In this document: positions 24,448-36,047 of the stretch, one piece after another
How positions within the stretch are numbered: position 1 is the first letter of the stretch
Layout of the letters: each line of letters starts with the position of its first letter
Source of the DNA: Hyphomicrobiales bacterium
GTDB lineage: Bacteria; Pseudomonadota; Alphaproteobacteria; Rhizobiales; Rhizobiaceae
DNA: 64,000 nt
Reading direction: 5' to 3'
Assembly (NCBI GenBank): GCA_900472485.1
Contig: UCII01000018.1
Coordinates: 44,961 to 108,960 of the forward strand
Program-made: the position numbers and the translations under genes
Notes under the pieces: model-generated
The model's input: the letters and a program-made list of their open reading frames with translations, nothing else
Told to the model about the DNA's origin: nothing
The model's database searches: none

Positions 24448-25338
24448 TCAACTCGCCAGCGCCAACCCACCATACCGGCTGATTTCGCTTTCGATCTCGG
24501 CCACAAGCGTATCGAGCGCGGGATTTCTCACCTTGCGACCGCGGCGGACTACGTAGGCCAAAGCCGGCGGCGTCGGCAGGCCTTGGGTGATGATCTCCAT
24601 ATCAGGCTGCAGGTGACGGCCGTTCAAAAGTGCGACACCCAAGCCCGAGGTTACGGCCGCGATGATCCCTGCCGCACTCGCACATTCGAAGACGGTCTCC
24701 AGAACCACGCCGCCATCCTGCCCGATATCAAGCGCCCATCGGCGATAGAAACATTCATCATCAAAAGAGAGGAATGGAACCGGGCCGCTAGATGATAGAG
24801 ACAGACCCGGATGTTTGACCCAATGCAACTGCTCGCGAAAGAGAACGACATCGGTCGGGCGAACCTCATGGGCGAAAACCTGGATAATGGCGGCGTCGAG
24901 CTCCCCTCGCTCCAGCATTCCCCGAAGGATCAGACTCATGCGGACCTTGGTGCGCACGGAGACATTCGGGTGCAGGCGGCGGAAACGCCCCAGGATGCGC
25001 GCAAGATCGGTGCAGGTCGTGTCCTCGGTCAGGCCGAGGGCGACGCGGCCGGCAAGCGATGTCTTCGAGAGGCTCAGCAACGCCTCGTCATGCAGGCCGA
25101 GAATGCGCCCGGCATAATCGAGCAGATCCTCGCCGGCTGCGGTGAACATCGACGCTCCAGGCTTGCGACTCAGGAGATCGCAATCGAGACTCGTCTCGAG
25201 CCGCTTGATCTTGTGGCTGACGGCGGATTGCGACAGGCCCAGGGCTTCTGCCGCGCGGGTGATGCCGCCGTGATGGCGGATCGCCCATAGCGCGCGCAGA
25301 GCATCGATTTCCAAACGTCGGCTTGTCAATTCGGTCAT
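24448..25338 (-). CDS. LysR-family regulator, divergent from an EamA transporter
   Basis: A 296-residue regulator. The helix-turn-helix is in ALRALWAIRHHGGITRAAEA and LGLSQSAVSHKIKRLETSLD, and the periplasmic-binding-protein-like effector domain runs from about residue 95 to the end. It is divergent from the EamA transporter gene with a 175-base gap, a layout in which the LysR protein usually controls the exporter. Effector unknown; amino acid or metabolite efflux is a reasonable guess. Confidence 0.88.
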   Translation of the reverse strand: MTELTSRRLEIDALRALWAIRHHGGITRAAEALGLSQSAVSHKIKRLETSLDCDLLSRKPGASMFTAAGEDLLDYAGRILGLHDEALLSLSKTSLAGRVALGLTEDTTCTDLARILGRFRRLHPNVSVRTKVRMSLILRGMLERGELDAAIIQVFAHEVRPTDVVLFREQLHWVKHPGLSLSSSGPVPFLSFDDECFYRRWALDIGQDGGVVLETVFECASAAGIIAAVTSGLGVALLNGRHLQPDMEIITQGLPTPPALAYVVRRGRKVRNPALDTLVAEIESEISRYGGLALAS

Positions 25339-25513
25339 GGCAGACTCGGCTTAAATCATAGTCATGCGGAGAGAATGCATGGCGCGACCGCATCTGGCAA
25401 ACGATCATGAGCATTGCGACTGAATTTTCATGCCTTGATCGATATTTGTCATGTGCTATCGAGCCCGTGCTCGCCTATGGCTGGGCTGTGTAGGACATTC
25501 GATCGAGAACCCG

Positions 25514-26410
25514 ATGACAGACCAAAGTCTATCGCAGCCCGCGCCAAACGAGCACCGTTTCCTCTGGCCTTTGATGGCGGGTCTTCTGATCGTCAGCTGG
25601 AGCTCCGGCTTCATCGGCATTCGTTATGCCAGCCAGGAGGCCAGCGTCATGCTGGTCCTGTTCTGGCGCACGCTTCTATCCGGCTTGATCCTGCTGCCTT
25701 TTGCACTTTCGGTCGGGCCACGGATGCGGACGCGTGCGATAGGGCAGCAGATGCTGTTCGGCGTAATGTCGGTCTTCCTCTATCTCGGCGGCTTTGCGCT
25801 GGCGATCGAACAGCGTGTCCCGACCGGGCTGGTGGCGCTGATTTCGGATCTCTTACCGCTCGCGATCGCGGCCCTGTCGCAACCTGTGCTGGGAGAGCGG
25901 CTAAGCCGGCGGCAGTGGCTCGGAACAGCCATCGCGATTGCAGGCGTGCTGATCGTATCGGTCGACAGCCTCAGCTTCGGCACGGCTCCGCTCTGGGCCT
26001 ATAGCGTAACGGTCGGCTCCATGCTCGTCTTTGCTTTCGCCTCGGTCCTGCACAAGCGGCAGCGCACCGGGCACATGCCCGTTCACCAAAGCCTGTGTAT
26101 CCACACACTGACGGCTTCGGCATTGTTCGGCATCTGTGCCAGGATGCAGGGCGATCTTGCCCCGCCGATGACCCTCGGCTTCGCGATCGGCATCATGTGG
26201 CTGGTGTTGATCGCAACCTTCGTCGCCTATTCCGTCTATTATGTCAGCTTGCGTCTTTTTCCGGTGGCACAGGTCAGTGCAGCCATCTATCTCAGCCCGC
26301 CGGTGACCATGATGTGGGCCTGGGCTCTATTTTCCGAACCGCTGACAACGGCAATGTTCGCGGGACTAGCAGTGACGCTGGTGGGGGTATGGTTGACGTC
26401 TCGCAGATGA
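25514..26410 (+). CDS. EamA/DMT-superfamily permease
   Basis: A 298-residue inner-membrane protein with ten predicted helices arranged as two EamA repeats (first from MAGLLIVSWSSGFIGIRYAS, second from WAYSVTVGSMLVFAFASVLH). The second repeat ends SAAIYLSPPVTMMWAWALFS then EPLTTAMFAGLAVTLVGVWL, typical of the family. Such carriers export amino acids or other metabolites. ATG 25514 begins the polar N-tail that normally precedes helix 1; the ORF is open to 25451. Neighbour: divergent LysR gene. Substrate unknown. Confidence 0.88.
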   Translation: MTDQSLSQPAPNEHRFLWPLMAGLLIVSWSSGFIGIRYASQEASVMLVLFWRTLLSGLILLPFALSVGPRMRTRAIGQQMLFGVMSVFLYLGGFALAIEQRVPTGLVALISDLLPLAIAALSQPVLGERLSRRQWLGTAIAIAGVLIVSVDSLSFGTAPLWAYSVTVGSMLVFAFASVLHKRQRTGHMPVHQSLCIHTLTASALFGICARMQGDLAPPMTLGFAIGIMWLVLIATFVAYSVYYVSLRLFPVAQVSAAIYLSPPVTMMWAWALFSEPLTTAMFAGLAVTLVGVWLTSRR

Positions 26411-26430
26411 CGCGGCACATGCCTCTTCCG

Positions 26431-27834
26431 TCAGGAAACGAAGACAGTCCAGCCAACGCCCAAAGCTGCGGATGCCAATAAGGTCGATATCACCGACATC
26501 TTCAGGCGAAATATGGCGATGGCGGCAAGCAAGGTCAGCACCAGCGAGGGTAATGAAAGCGAGGTCAGGACGGGCACATCTATCGCCCAGAAGCCATAGG
26601 TGAAGCTTGCAGTCTCTCGGAACAGCACATGCAGCCCGAACCAAATCGCAAGATTGAGGATGACGCCCACTACAGCTGCCGTTATCGCAGACATGGCGCC
26701 GGTCAGCGCGACATTGCCGCGCATCTTCTCGATGAATGGCGCACCTGCGAAAATCCAAAGAAAGCTCGGCAGGAAGGTCACCCATGTTGTCAGCACGGCG
26801 GCAAAGGTTGCCGCCGCAAGAGGGCTGAGGGTGCCGGGATTGCGATAACCCGCCAGGAAACCAACAAATTGCGTGACCATGATCAGCGGTCCCGGGGTCG
26901 TTTCCGCCATCCCCAGACCGTCCAGCATCTCGCCCGGCCGCAACCAGCCCAGCTGCTGCACGGCCTCCTGTGCGACATATGCCAGCACGGCATAGGCGCC
27001 CCCAAAGGTCACGATTGCCATCTCGCTGAAGAATATCGCGATTTTGGAGAAGACATTGTCGGGACCGAGCGTCATCAGGAGGGCCGCAACCGGAATGAGC
27101 CACGCGGCCGCCAGCGCACCCGAGGTCTTCAGAGACCAGGCGAGGTTTGGTCGAGCGTGCAAAGGGATCTCCTCGCCAAGAACAGAGTCCTTGTCCTCCA
27201 GAATTGTCCCGGAGCCCGACTTGTGCCCTCCCCCCATTTTGAAGGCCGCAACGCCTGCCCGAGAGGCCAGGTAGCCGATAAGTCCGGCTCCAACGATGAT
27301 GACGGGGAACGGAACATGCAGGAAGAAGATCGCCACGAAGGCAGCGGCGGCCAAAGCAACCATAGTCCTGCTCTTGAGGGCTCGGCTCCCGATGCGAAAG
27401 ACCGCCTGGACGACGACCGCCAGCACGGCGCATTTGAGCCCGAAAAACATCCCTTCAATAAAGGTAAGATTCCCGAACAGGACGTAGACATAACTGAGCG
27501 CGAGGATTGCCAGGAAGCCTGGCAGGACGAACAGAATGCCGGCGATCATCCCACCCAGCGTCCTGTTCAACAGCCAGCCGATATAGATGGCGAGCTGATG
27601 CGCTTCGGGGCCAGGCAGCAACATGCAGTAATTCAGGGCATGAAGGAACCTGTGCTCTCCTACCCATTTCTTCTCATCGACGACGATGCGGTGCATGACG
27701 GCGATCTGTCCCGCCGGTCCGCCGAAGCTCAGGGCGGCAACGCGGGTCCAGACCTTGAGGGCCTCATGGAGGGGAACGATGTCCCGATCAGCCGCGCTTG
27801 ATCGCTCGGCTAAATTTTTTACGAGATCGGTCAT
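26431..27834 (-). CDS. chrA: Chromate transporter ChrA
   Basis: A 467-residue membrane protein of the two-domain (long-chain) CHR family. The N-terminal CHR domain has the signatures FGGPAGQIAVMHRIVV and LPGPEAHQLAIYIGW, and the C-terminal one has TFGGAYAVLAYVAQEAV and TTPGPLIMVTQFVGFLAGY. ChrA expels chromate from the cytosol using the membrane potential. The start is 6 bases from the stop of the upstream rhodanese-ChrB gene, so they form an operon. Length is normal. Sulfate, a chromate analogue, cannot be excluded as a ligand. Confidence 0.93.
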   Translation of the reverse strand: MTDLVKNLAERSSAADRDIVPLHEALKVWTRVAALSFGGPAGQIAVMHRIVVDEKKWVGEHRFLHALNYCMLLPGPEAHQLAIYIGWLLNRTLGGMIAGILFVLPGFLAILALSYVYVLFGNLTFIEGMFFGLKCAVLAVVVQAVFRIGSRALKSRTMVALAAAAFVAIFFLHVPFPVIIVGAGLIGYLASRAGVAAFKMGGGHKSGSGTILEDKDSVLGEEIPLHARPNLAWSLKTSGALAAAWLIPVAALLMTLGPDNVFSKIAIFFSEMAIVTFGGAYAVLAYVAQEAVQQLGWLRPGEMLDGLGMAETTPGPLIMVTQFVGFLAGYRNPGTLSPLAAATFAAVLTTWVTFLPSFLWIFAGAPFIEKMRGNVALTGAMSAITAAVVGVILNLAIWFGLHVLFRETASFTYGFWAIDVPVLTSLSLPSLVLTLLAAIAIFRLKMSVISTLLASAALGVGWTVFVS

Positions 27835-27840
27835 AGTCGC

Positions 27841-28653
27841 TTACATCTTCCTCGGATTTGGCCAGTTGTGCGTCTCTTCCGTTGCATCACGACACCAACG
27901 ATAGAAGGCATCGTAAAGCGTCATGCCGGCTTCCAGCTGCTGCAGGTCGTCGTTGAACATCCGCGAAAGCCCCAGCGAGGCCGCAAGCAGCCCCGGCACT
28001 TCAGGTGCCAGGTCGGGCCGGGCGGTATCGGCGCCCCGAACGATGGTTGCAAGGTGAAGGAGAGGTTCTGTGCCGAGACCGAATTCCTCGATCATGACAT
28101 CGAAAGTGCATAGCTCGCCGCGATGGCTCCAGAAAGCATCTTCGATATCGAATGGTGTCGCTTTAAAGCGATCGCCGACGGCCGAAACTTCGGTTGCGGG
28201 AACGAACAGGAAGATTGCTGACGGATCGATCAAGCGGCGGATCAGCCATGGGCAAGCGATACGATCGATCTTCGGCCGTGCCCTCGTTACCCATACGGTC
28301 CGCCCCTTGGCATCGCGAGGAGGCAGCTTTTCCTCGGCGACCAGCATGTAATTCGCGCTGCGCCACGCTTCGAACCCGCCTTCGAGGACCTCCGCCTCCT
28401 TTCCGACCACACGCAGATGGGCAGCAACCCCGTGGGCGAGTTTCTGTCCTTTCCGACAGAGAATGATGGCAGGCCCCACCAGTTCGTTCGCCCAGTCGGC
28501 TACCCTTCGATAGTCGCGGCGAATGGAGCCGGGAATAAGATGAGGATCGGCGGCGAAATCCTCGTCATTACGAACATCGATAATCGCAGGCAAATTGGGC
28601 GTGCCGATAATACGATTGAGCTTGTCGGGTGTAATTTCCAGAAATGACGGCAT
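27841..28653 (-). CDS. Rhodanese-ChrB fusion protein (chromate resistance)
   Basis: A 270-residue cytosolic protein with two domains. Residues 5-110 form a rhodanese fold with the active-site Cys66 in AIILCRKGQKLAHG; residues 115-265 match the C-terminal ChrB (chromate-resistance) domain, with VWVTRARPKIDRIACPWLIR and DPSAIFLFVP. ChrB proteins regulate or aid chromate efflux; the rhodanese half may transfer sulfur or bind an oxyanion. It precedes chrA in the same operon, without the usual separate chrB or chrF. The role of the rhodanese Cys in chromate stress is unknown. Start ATG 28653 follows GGAGGACGCGCC. Confidence 0.85.
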   Translation of the reverse strand: MPSFLEITPDKLNRIIGTPNLPAIIDVRNDEDFAADPHLIPGSIRRDYRRVADWANELVGPAIILCRKGQKLAHGVAAHLRVVGKEAEVLEGGFEAWRSANYMLVAEEKLPPRDAKGRTVWVTRARPKIDRIACPWLIRRLIDPSAIFLFVPATEVSAVGDRFKATPFDIEDAFWSHRGELCTFDVMIEEFGLGTEPLLHLATIVRGADTARPDLAPEVPGLLAASLGLSRMFNDDLQQLEAGMTLYDAFYRWCRDATEETHNWPNPRKM

Positions 28654-28870
28654 GGCGCGTCCTCCGTTGGCTCGGGTTCACGGACGCGATTCTTCAGCCG
28701 TAGCCTCGTGGGGTGATCGCAGCCCCATGATCGATTTTCTGCCTGACGCGCTTCAAATGTCAAGCCGGATCAACGGCTACCGCACGAGACGAACATTTTC
28801 TCAACGTCCGCAGCCCACTCGCCGAGTGCCCGCGACTTCACTGTCGCCGCGACGTCCCCGGAAGACAATG

Positions 28871-28900
28871 GAACGCCGCGCCGACCTGAGCGCGGCGTTC
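28871..28900 (-). terminator. Hairpin after the DEAD-box gene
   Basis: Perfect 11-bp stem GAACGCCGCGC/GCGCGGCGTTC with an 8-base loop, 4 bases past the helicase stop. The downstream T-tract is weak (CATTGTCTT), so termination may be partial. The gap from 28654 to 28870 on its left shows nothing else I can assign. Confidence 0.6.
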
Positions 28901-28904
28901 GAGC

Positions 28905-30827
28905 TTACTCCCCGCGTGCCTTCGCAGCCTTGCGCGCGGCCCTTGAATTCGGATTGCCACCCTTTGCTGGGCCGTCGTTCTTGGCGAAGCCCGGCTTGCC
29001 GGGCTTTTTCGCCCAGGGCTTCTTGTCGAAGCGCTCGGAAACGCCGCCCTCGCCTGCATGCGCCCGCTCCGGCTTGCGGTCGGACTTCCATTTCGGCTTC
29101 GGGCCGTCGTTCGAACGCGGTCCCTTGTCAGCAAAGGGCTTTTTCTTTGCGAAGCCGCCTTCCCGCTTGGCCTGGAAATCCGGCATGCCGGCAAGCGGCT
29201 TAACGCGGATGCCGCGCTCCAGGGTCTTGTCAGGGCCGATGGCCGCGAGGAAGCGCTCAAAACTCTCCTGCGAGAGCTCGACGAAGGTTTCCTCGGGCTG
29301 CATCTTGATGGCACCGATGTCGCGCTTGGTCAGATTGCCGTTGCGGCAGAGCATGGGGATCAGCCAGCGCGGCTCGGCATTCTGCTTGCGTCCGACAGAG
29401 AGCGATACCCAGAGACCATCGGTGAAGTCGTTGCGTCCCGCAGACGAGCCCTCATCGCGAGGCGTGACCGGGAAATCGTCCCGGCGGGGCTTTCGGCGCT
29501 CGCCTTCGGCCGGCACGTCCTGCAGTTCCTCGGGCGCGGAATGGCCGGCGCGGTATTGCCGCAGGAATGCGGCGGCGACCTGCTCTGCGCCGTGGCGTTC
29601 CAACAGCTGCCGGACGATCGACTGCTCGTCTTCGGCAAGCGGCGCTTCAAAGACCGGATCCGCAAGAAGCCTTTCATCGTCGCGCAGGCTCACTTCATCG
29701 GCTGACGGCGGCTTTGCCCAGGTGGCGCGGATGCGGGCAGCTTCCAGCAGGCGTTCGGTGCGGCGGCGGGCGCTGAGCGGCACGATGAGGGCGCTGACGC
29801 CCTTGTTGCCGGCGCGGCCGGTGCGGCCGCTGCGATGCAACAGCGTGTCCGGATTGGTCGGAAGATCGGCGTGAATGACCAGCTCCAGACCCGGCAGGTC
29901 GATGCCGCGTGCAGCAACGTCGGTGGCGATGCAGACACGGGCGCGGCCGTCGCGCATGGCCTGCAGCGCGTGCGTGCGCTCGTTCTGGCTGAGCTCCCCT
30001 GAGAGCGCAACGACCGAAAAGCCGCGATTGTTGAAGCGAGCCGTCAGATGATTGACGGCAGCGCGCGTCGAGCAGAAAACGATGGCATTGCGCGCCTCAT
30101 AGTAGCGCAGCACGTTGATGATGGCATTTTCCCGGTCGCTCGGCACCACGGTCAGCGCGCGATAGTCGATGTCGACGTGCTGCTTGGCCTCAGAGGCGGT
30201 CGCGATGCGGACAGCATCGCGCTGATAGTTTTCGGCGAGCTTGGCGATCGAACGCGGCACGGTGGCAGAAAACATCAGGGTGCGGCGCTCGGACGGCGCT
30301 GCTTCCAGAATGAATTCCAGATCCTCGCGGAAACCGAGATCGAGCATCTCATCGGCCTCATCGAGCACGACGGCCTTCAGTTCGGAGATATCGAGCGAAT
30401 TGCGGCGGATGTGATCGCAGAGCCGACCGGGCGTGCCGACGACGATGTGGGCTCCGCGTTCCAGTGTCCGCCGTTCCGTGCGCATGTCCATGCCGCCAAC
30501 GCAGGAGGCAATCGTGGCGCCCGTGAGCCCATAGAGCCATTCCAGCTCGCGCTGCACCTGCAGCGCCAGTTCGCGGGTCGGTGCAATCGCCAGCGCCAGC
30601 GGCGCACCTGCGCGGCCGAAACGTTCCGCGCCGTCAAGCAGGCCGGGCGCCAGCGCCAGGCCGAAGGCAACCGTCTTGCCCGAGCCGGTCTGGGCCGAGA
30701 CAAGCGCATCCTTGCCGGCCAGGCCCGGATCGAGCATGGCCTTTTGCACCGGCGTCAGCGTCTCGTAACCGCGCTTCGCCAAAGCCTGGGCAATCGCAGG
30801 AGCGATGCCTTCGAATTCAGTCATCAT
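28905..30827 (-). CDS. DEAD-box ATP-dependent RNA helicase with DbpA-type RNA-binding domain
   Basis: A 640-residue helicase. Motifs in order: Q motif TPVQKA, I AQTGSGKT (residues 45-52), Ia PTRELALQV, II VLDEADEMLD near 160, III FSATVPRSIAKL, V ATDVAARGIDLP and VI HRSGRTGRAG. After about residue 460 there is a DbpA RNA-binding-domain-like region (SVGRKQNAEPRWLIPMLCRN to FERFLAAIG), then a basic, Lys/Pro/Gly-rich disordered tail. DbpA/CsdA-like enzymes act in 50S assembly and cold adaptation; it likely binds 23S rRNA. ATG 30827 and the next codon are both ATG, and either may be used. Confidence 0.9.
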   Translation of the reverse strand: MMTEFEGIAPAIAQALAKRGYETLTPVQKAMLDPGLAGKDALVSAQTGSGKTVAFGLALAPGLLDGAERFGRAGAPLALAIAPTRELALQVQRELEWLYGLTGATIASCVGGMDMRTERRTLERGAHIVVGTPGRLCDHIRRNSLDISELKAVVLDEADEMLDLGFREDLEFILEAAPSERRTLMFSATVPRSIAKLAENYQRDAVRIATASEAKQHVDIDYRALTVVPSDRENAIINVLRYYEARNAIVFCSTRAAVNHLTARFNNRGFSVVALSGELSQNERTHALQAMRDGRARVCIATDVAARGIDLPGLELVIHADLPTNPDTLLHRSGRTGRAGNKGVSALIVPLSARRRTERLLEAARIRATWAKPPSADEVSLRDDERLLADPVFEAPLAEDEQSIVRQLLERHGAEQVAAAFLRQYRAGHSAPEELQDVPAEGERRKPRRDDFPVTPRDEGSSAGRNDFTDGLWVSLSVGRKQNAEPRWLIPMLCRNGNLTKRDIGAIKMQPEETFVELSQESFERFLAAIGPDKTLERGIRVKPLAGMPDFQAKREGGFAKKKPFADKGPRSNDGPKPKWKSDRKPERAHAGEGGVSERFDKKPWAKKPGKPGFAKNDGPAKGGNPNSRAARKAAKARGE

Positions 30828-30967
30828 CTGTCTTTCGGAATTCTTCGCGCGCCATCAGGCGGCGATCATCGTGGCTCGCACGTCGCGAACCTCTTCTTCA
30901 CGCGTGCACATACTTGCTCAAGGCGGCAATGTACAGAGCAGACGCGTTTTCGCGCGGGGCGAAACGA

Positions 30968-30995
30968 AAAAAAGGCAGCGAATCGCGCTGCCTTT
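30968..30995 (-). terminator. Rho-independent terminator downstream of acetoacetyl-CoA synthetase
   Basis: Perfect 10-bp stem AAAGGCAGCG/CGCTGCCTTT with a 5-base loop (30971-30995), then a T-run on the coding strand. It lies 186 bases past the synthetase stop. Together with the helicase leader it fills the gap 30828-31180; the rest of that gap shows no gene. Confidence 0.75.
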
Positions 30996-31180
30996 GAAGT
31001 TTATGCTGTCGAAAGCAAGCTCGAGTCGGGGAGCTTCATGTCTCGGGAGCCGAGAGTGGCTCCAATCCGCTCCAGCTCATGCGAACGGTCTCAAGTTGGC
31101 CTTTACTTTTGACCAAGCTTTCTTAACGCGAGGTTAGCAAACGATGGTCATCGTTTGCCCCCTCAATTTTAAGGCTCACC

Positions 31181-33133
<1,953 letters not shown>

Positions 33134-33299
33134 ATTTCTCTCCCGCTTTTTGCACTATATAAGCAATGCTGCAGCGCATTAATAAAATCACGGTGTTGTG
33201 GGTATTGCCAGTGCGTGAGGTTTGCATCCGACAAACATTTCCTATATCCGGCAAACTCAGGCAGATTATCCCTATCAGTTCAAGAGTCTCCACGGGATC

Positions 33300-35195
33300 A
33301 TGAGAGCTTCGAAAAACAACAAGTGGCGGTTGACGATGCGTTCGGCCTCGCGCTGGCTGCCTGCCTTTGCTCGCACGACCGGCATCATTCTTCTCACGAT
33401 CCTCATCGTGTTCGCTGTCTTCAGAGCGACCGCGCCTTTCCTGATTTCAAGCGGTCTGGTGCGCTCCGGCATCGAGAAGGCACTGTCGGACTGGACTGGG
33501 TATCGCGCCCAGATCGAAGGCGATCCAACACTGGAATTCTGGCCCTCGCCACGCGTGACGCTCAATCAGGTCACCATCCGCGAACCGTCGAGAAACGGCA
33601 AAGTCCTCGGCCATGTCGATAGCCTCTCCGCGGATTTCTCCCTGTGGTCGGCGATCCGTGGGCATGCGCATTTTCACGAATTCCATTTTCTGCGCCCGAT
33701 CCTCTATATCCGCCGCGACGAGAACGGTCTGATCGACTGGACGAACGAAGGCCGCCTTTCCAAGGCCATCGAACAGGCCGAGACCTCCCCCGGCCAGGGC
33801 ATGCGGATGAGCAAGGAACAGGATGCCGCCATCGGCATGCTGACCATCGAGGATGGAAGCGTCGAAATGGCCGACGAGCGCAGCGGCAGCATCTACAGGC
33901 TGAACGCCGTCAATGCCGACATCGCCTGGCCGCGGCTTTCCCAATCGCTGAGTGCTGTCATTCTTGCCCGCTTCAACGGCCAGGACATCAAGCTGAATTT
34001 CGACTCGACGCAGCCCCTGCTCTTCTTCGCCGGCAAGAATGTGAACACCACGACCAGCTTCGTTTCGCCGCTGATCAGCTGGACCTATACGGGCATTACC
34101 AGCATATCGGATTTTTCAGCACTTTCGGGCAATCTGGATCTCAGCGTGCCGAACGTGCCCTCCTTCATCGCCTGGAGCGGGCAGCGCCTGCCGGCAGCCG
34201 ACGCCCTCAAGAATATCTCGCTCAGCGCCAATATCGCAGCAATCGACAACGGCCTGCGTTTCAACAATCTGAGCTTCAAAGTCAACGATTCCGCTGCCTC
34301 CGGCATCATGGATCTGAACTATACGAAAGCGGGCAAGCCGAAGATTTCCGGTACGCTTGCCTTCGACCAGATGAACCTCAATCCGTTCCTGGCTGCCTTC
34401 TCCATGCGTCTGGCCGCCGAAACCGCCATCGATGCGCTGTTGAACGGCAATCCGCTGCAGCGGCTCGACCTCGATATGCGGCTCTCGTCGAACAAGGCGG
34501 CTCTCGGCCCCTTCCAGTTCGAGAATATCGGTGCCAGCCTGCTGGTGGCCGGCGGCAAGGCGAAATTCGACATAGGCGACAGCGGCTTTGAGAGCGGTTC
34601 GCTGACCGCACATCTGGAGGTCGCGCCAGGCGACTTCGATGGCGGCGGCAAATTGCAGATATCGATCCGCAACGCCGATTTCGGCGGCCTCTTTACGCGC
34701 CTGAAGCTGATAGGCCCGCTGCCAATGCCTTCGTCGGCGTCGCTGGATCTTTCGCTCAGCACCTCGAAGCCGATCTGGGTTGCCACGCTCAGCGACGTTG
34801 CCGGCACGCTGCACTTCACCTCGTCGGCAGGATCGTTTCGCCAATTCGATATTTCGACCTTCCGGACACTCGCCGCCGAGAAGGCCTTCTTCCGGATGAG
34901 CGATATCGCCAATTCTTCTTTCGACTTCGACAGCATCAACGTGGATGCAAGTTTTGCGAAGGGTTCCGCCGAGGTGCAGAACGCGGCCATTGCGGGCCGC
35001 AACGAAACGATCAGCTTCAACGGCGTCGTTCCGTTCCGCACCAACGGGCTGGCGCTGTCCGGCGCCCTCGAGGCGACCTCGCCCTCCGACGCCGACGAAC
35101 TGCCGATGCTGCCCTTCTTCATCGGCGGCAGCTGGCCGAATCCGGTGATTTCACCGGTCGCAACGCTTCTGCAAAAGCCGATACAGCAGCCATAG
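33300..35195 (+). CDS. AsmA-family protein
   Basis: A 631-residue protein with one N-terminal membrane anchor around residues 23-45 (GIILLTILIVFAVFRATAPF) and a long beta-rich periplasmic body. The N-terminal AsmA pattern is clear: ALSDWTGYRAQIEGDPTLEF then WPSPRVTLNQVTI, and the C-terminal half repeats the AsmA_2-type module. AsmA-like proteins affect outer-membrane lipid transport and assembly. I chose ATG 33300; alternative starts are 33222 and 33336, and no convincing ribosome-binding site separates them. The neighbours are unrelated and convergent or divergent. Confidence 0.8.
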   Translation: MRASKNNKWRLTMRSASRWLPAFARTTGIILLTILIVFAVFRATAPFLISSGLVRSGIEKALSDWTGYRAQIEGDPTLEFWPSPRVTLNQVTIREPSRNGKVLGHVDSLSADFSLWSAIRGHAHFHEFHFLRPILYIRRDENGLIDWTNEGRLSKAIEQAETSPGQGMRMSKEQDAAIGMLTIEDGSVEMADERSGSIYRLNAVNADIAWPRLSQSLSAVILARFNGQDIKLNFDSTQPLLFFAGKNVNTTTSFVSPLISWTYTGITSISDFSALSGNLDLSVPNVPSFIAWSGQRLPAADALKNISLSANIAAIDNGLRFNNLSFKVNDSAASGIMDLNYTKAGKPKISGTLAFDQMNLNPFLAAFSMRLAAETAIDALLNGNPLQRLDLDMRLSSNKAALGPFQFENIGASLLVAGGKAKFDIGDSGFESGSLTAHLEVAPGDFDGGGKLQISIRNADFGGLFTRLKLIGPLPMPSSASLDLSLSTSKPIWVATLSDVAGTLHFTSSAGSFRQFDISTFRTLAAEKAFFRMSDIANSSFDFDSINVDASFAKGSAEVQNAAIAGRNETISFNGVVPFRTNGLALSGALEATSPSDADELPMLPFFIGGSWPNPVISPVATLLQKPIQQP

Positions 35196-35228
35196 TTCTT
35201 CCGGGGCCGCCCGTTCGCCCGCAGCACT

Positions 35229-36044
35229 TCAAGCTGCTGCAGCCGCGTGCTCGTCCCTTTGTCGCTGAACCTCCCGGCGCTTCGTCGCGATGGAGGCGCA
35301 GATGACGCCTACGGCGACCACGCCGATCAGGATGGTGCAGATGGCGTTGATTTCCGGCGTCACGCCAAGCTTGACCTGACTGTAGATCAGCATCGGCAGC
35401 GTCTTGGCGCCCGCGCCCGAAGCAAAGGTCGCAATCACCAGATCGTCGAGCGACAATGTCAGAGCCAACACCCATCCTGAAAAGACGGCTGGCGCTATGA
35501 TCGGCAGCGTCACCTCGAAGAAGGTGCGCACGGGCGGCGCGCCGAGATCCATCGCCGCTTCCTCGATCGAGCGATCGAAGGTTAAGAGGCGGGACTGCAC
35601 GACGACGGCGACGAAGCACATGGTCAGCGTCGTATGCGCCATGACGATCGTCCAGAAGCCGCGGTCGACACCCGACGTCACGAAGAGCAGCAGCAGCGAC
35701 AGACCGGTAATGACATCAGGCATGACCAGCGGCGCATAGATCATCCCTGAGAACAGGATGCGGCCGCGGAAACGCGTATAACGAACGAGCGTGATGGCCG
35801 CGAAGGTGCCGAGTACGGTGGCGATCGTCGCCGAGAGCAGCGCGATGCGCACCGTCAGCCATGCGGCGCTCAGCATCGTGTCATTGCTGAAGAGGTGCAC
35901 GTACCACTGCGTCGAGAAGCCGCCCCAGACGGTGACGAGGCGCGAGCTGTTGAAGGAATAGATGACCAGCAGCAGGATCGGCAGGTAGAGGAAGGCCAGA
36001 CCGAGCGTGACCGAGACGATGTTGAAGCGGGACCAGCGGATCAT
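35229..36044 (-). CDS. potI: Putrescine ABC transporter permease PotI
   Basis: A 271-residue inner-membrane permease with six helices (first FNIVSVTLGLAFLYLPILLL). The binding-protein-dependent EAA loop EEAAMDLGAPPVRTFFEVTL matches PotC/PotI proteins. It ends in an Ala-rich tail. Last gene of potFGHI, starting 3 bases after the potH stop. Confidence 0.92.
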   Translation of the reverse strand: MIRWSRFNIVSVTLGLAFLYLPILLLVIYSFNSSRLVTVWGGFSTQWYVHLFSNDTMLSAAWLTVRIALLSATIATVLGTFAAITLVRYTRFRGRILFSGMIYAPLVMPDVITGLSLLLLFVTSGVDRGFWTIVMAHTTLTMCFVAVVVQSRLLTFDRSIEEAAMDLGAPPVRTFFEVTLPIIAPAVFSGWVLALTLSLDDLVIATFASGAGAKTLPMLIYSQVKLGVTPEINAICTILIGVVAVGVICASIATKRREVQRQRDEHAAAAA

Positions 36045-36047
36045 TTG

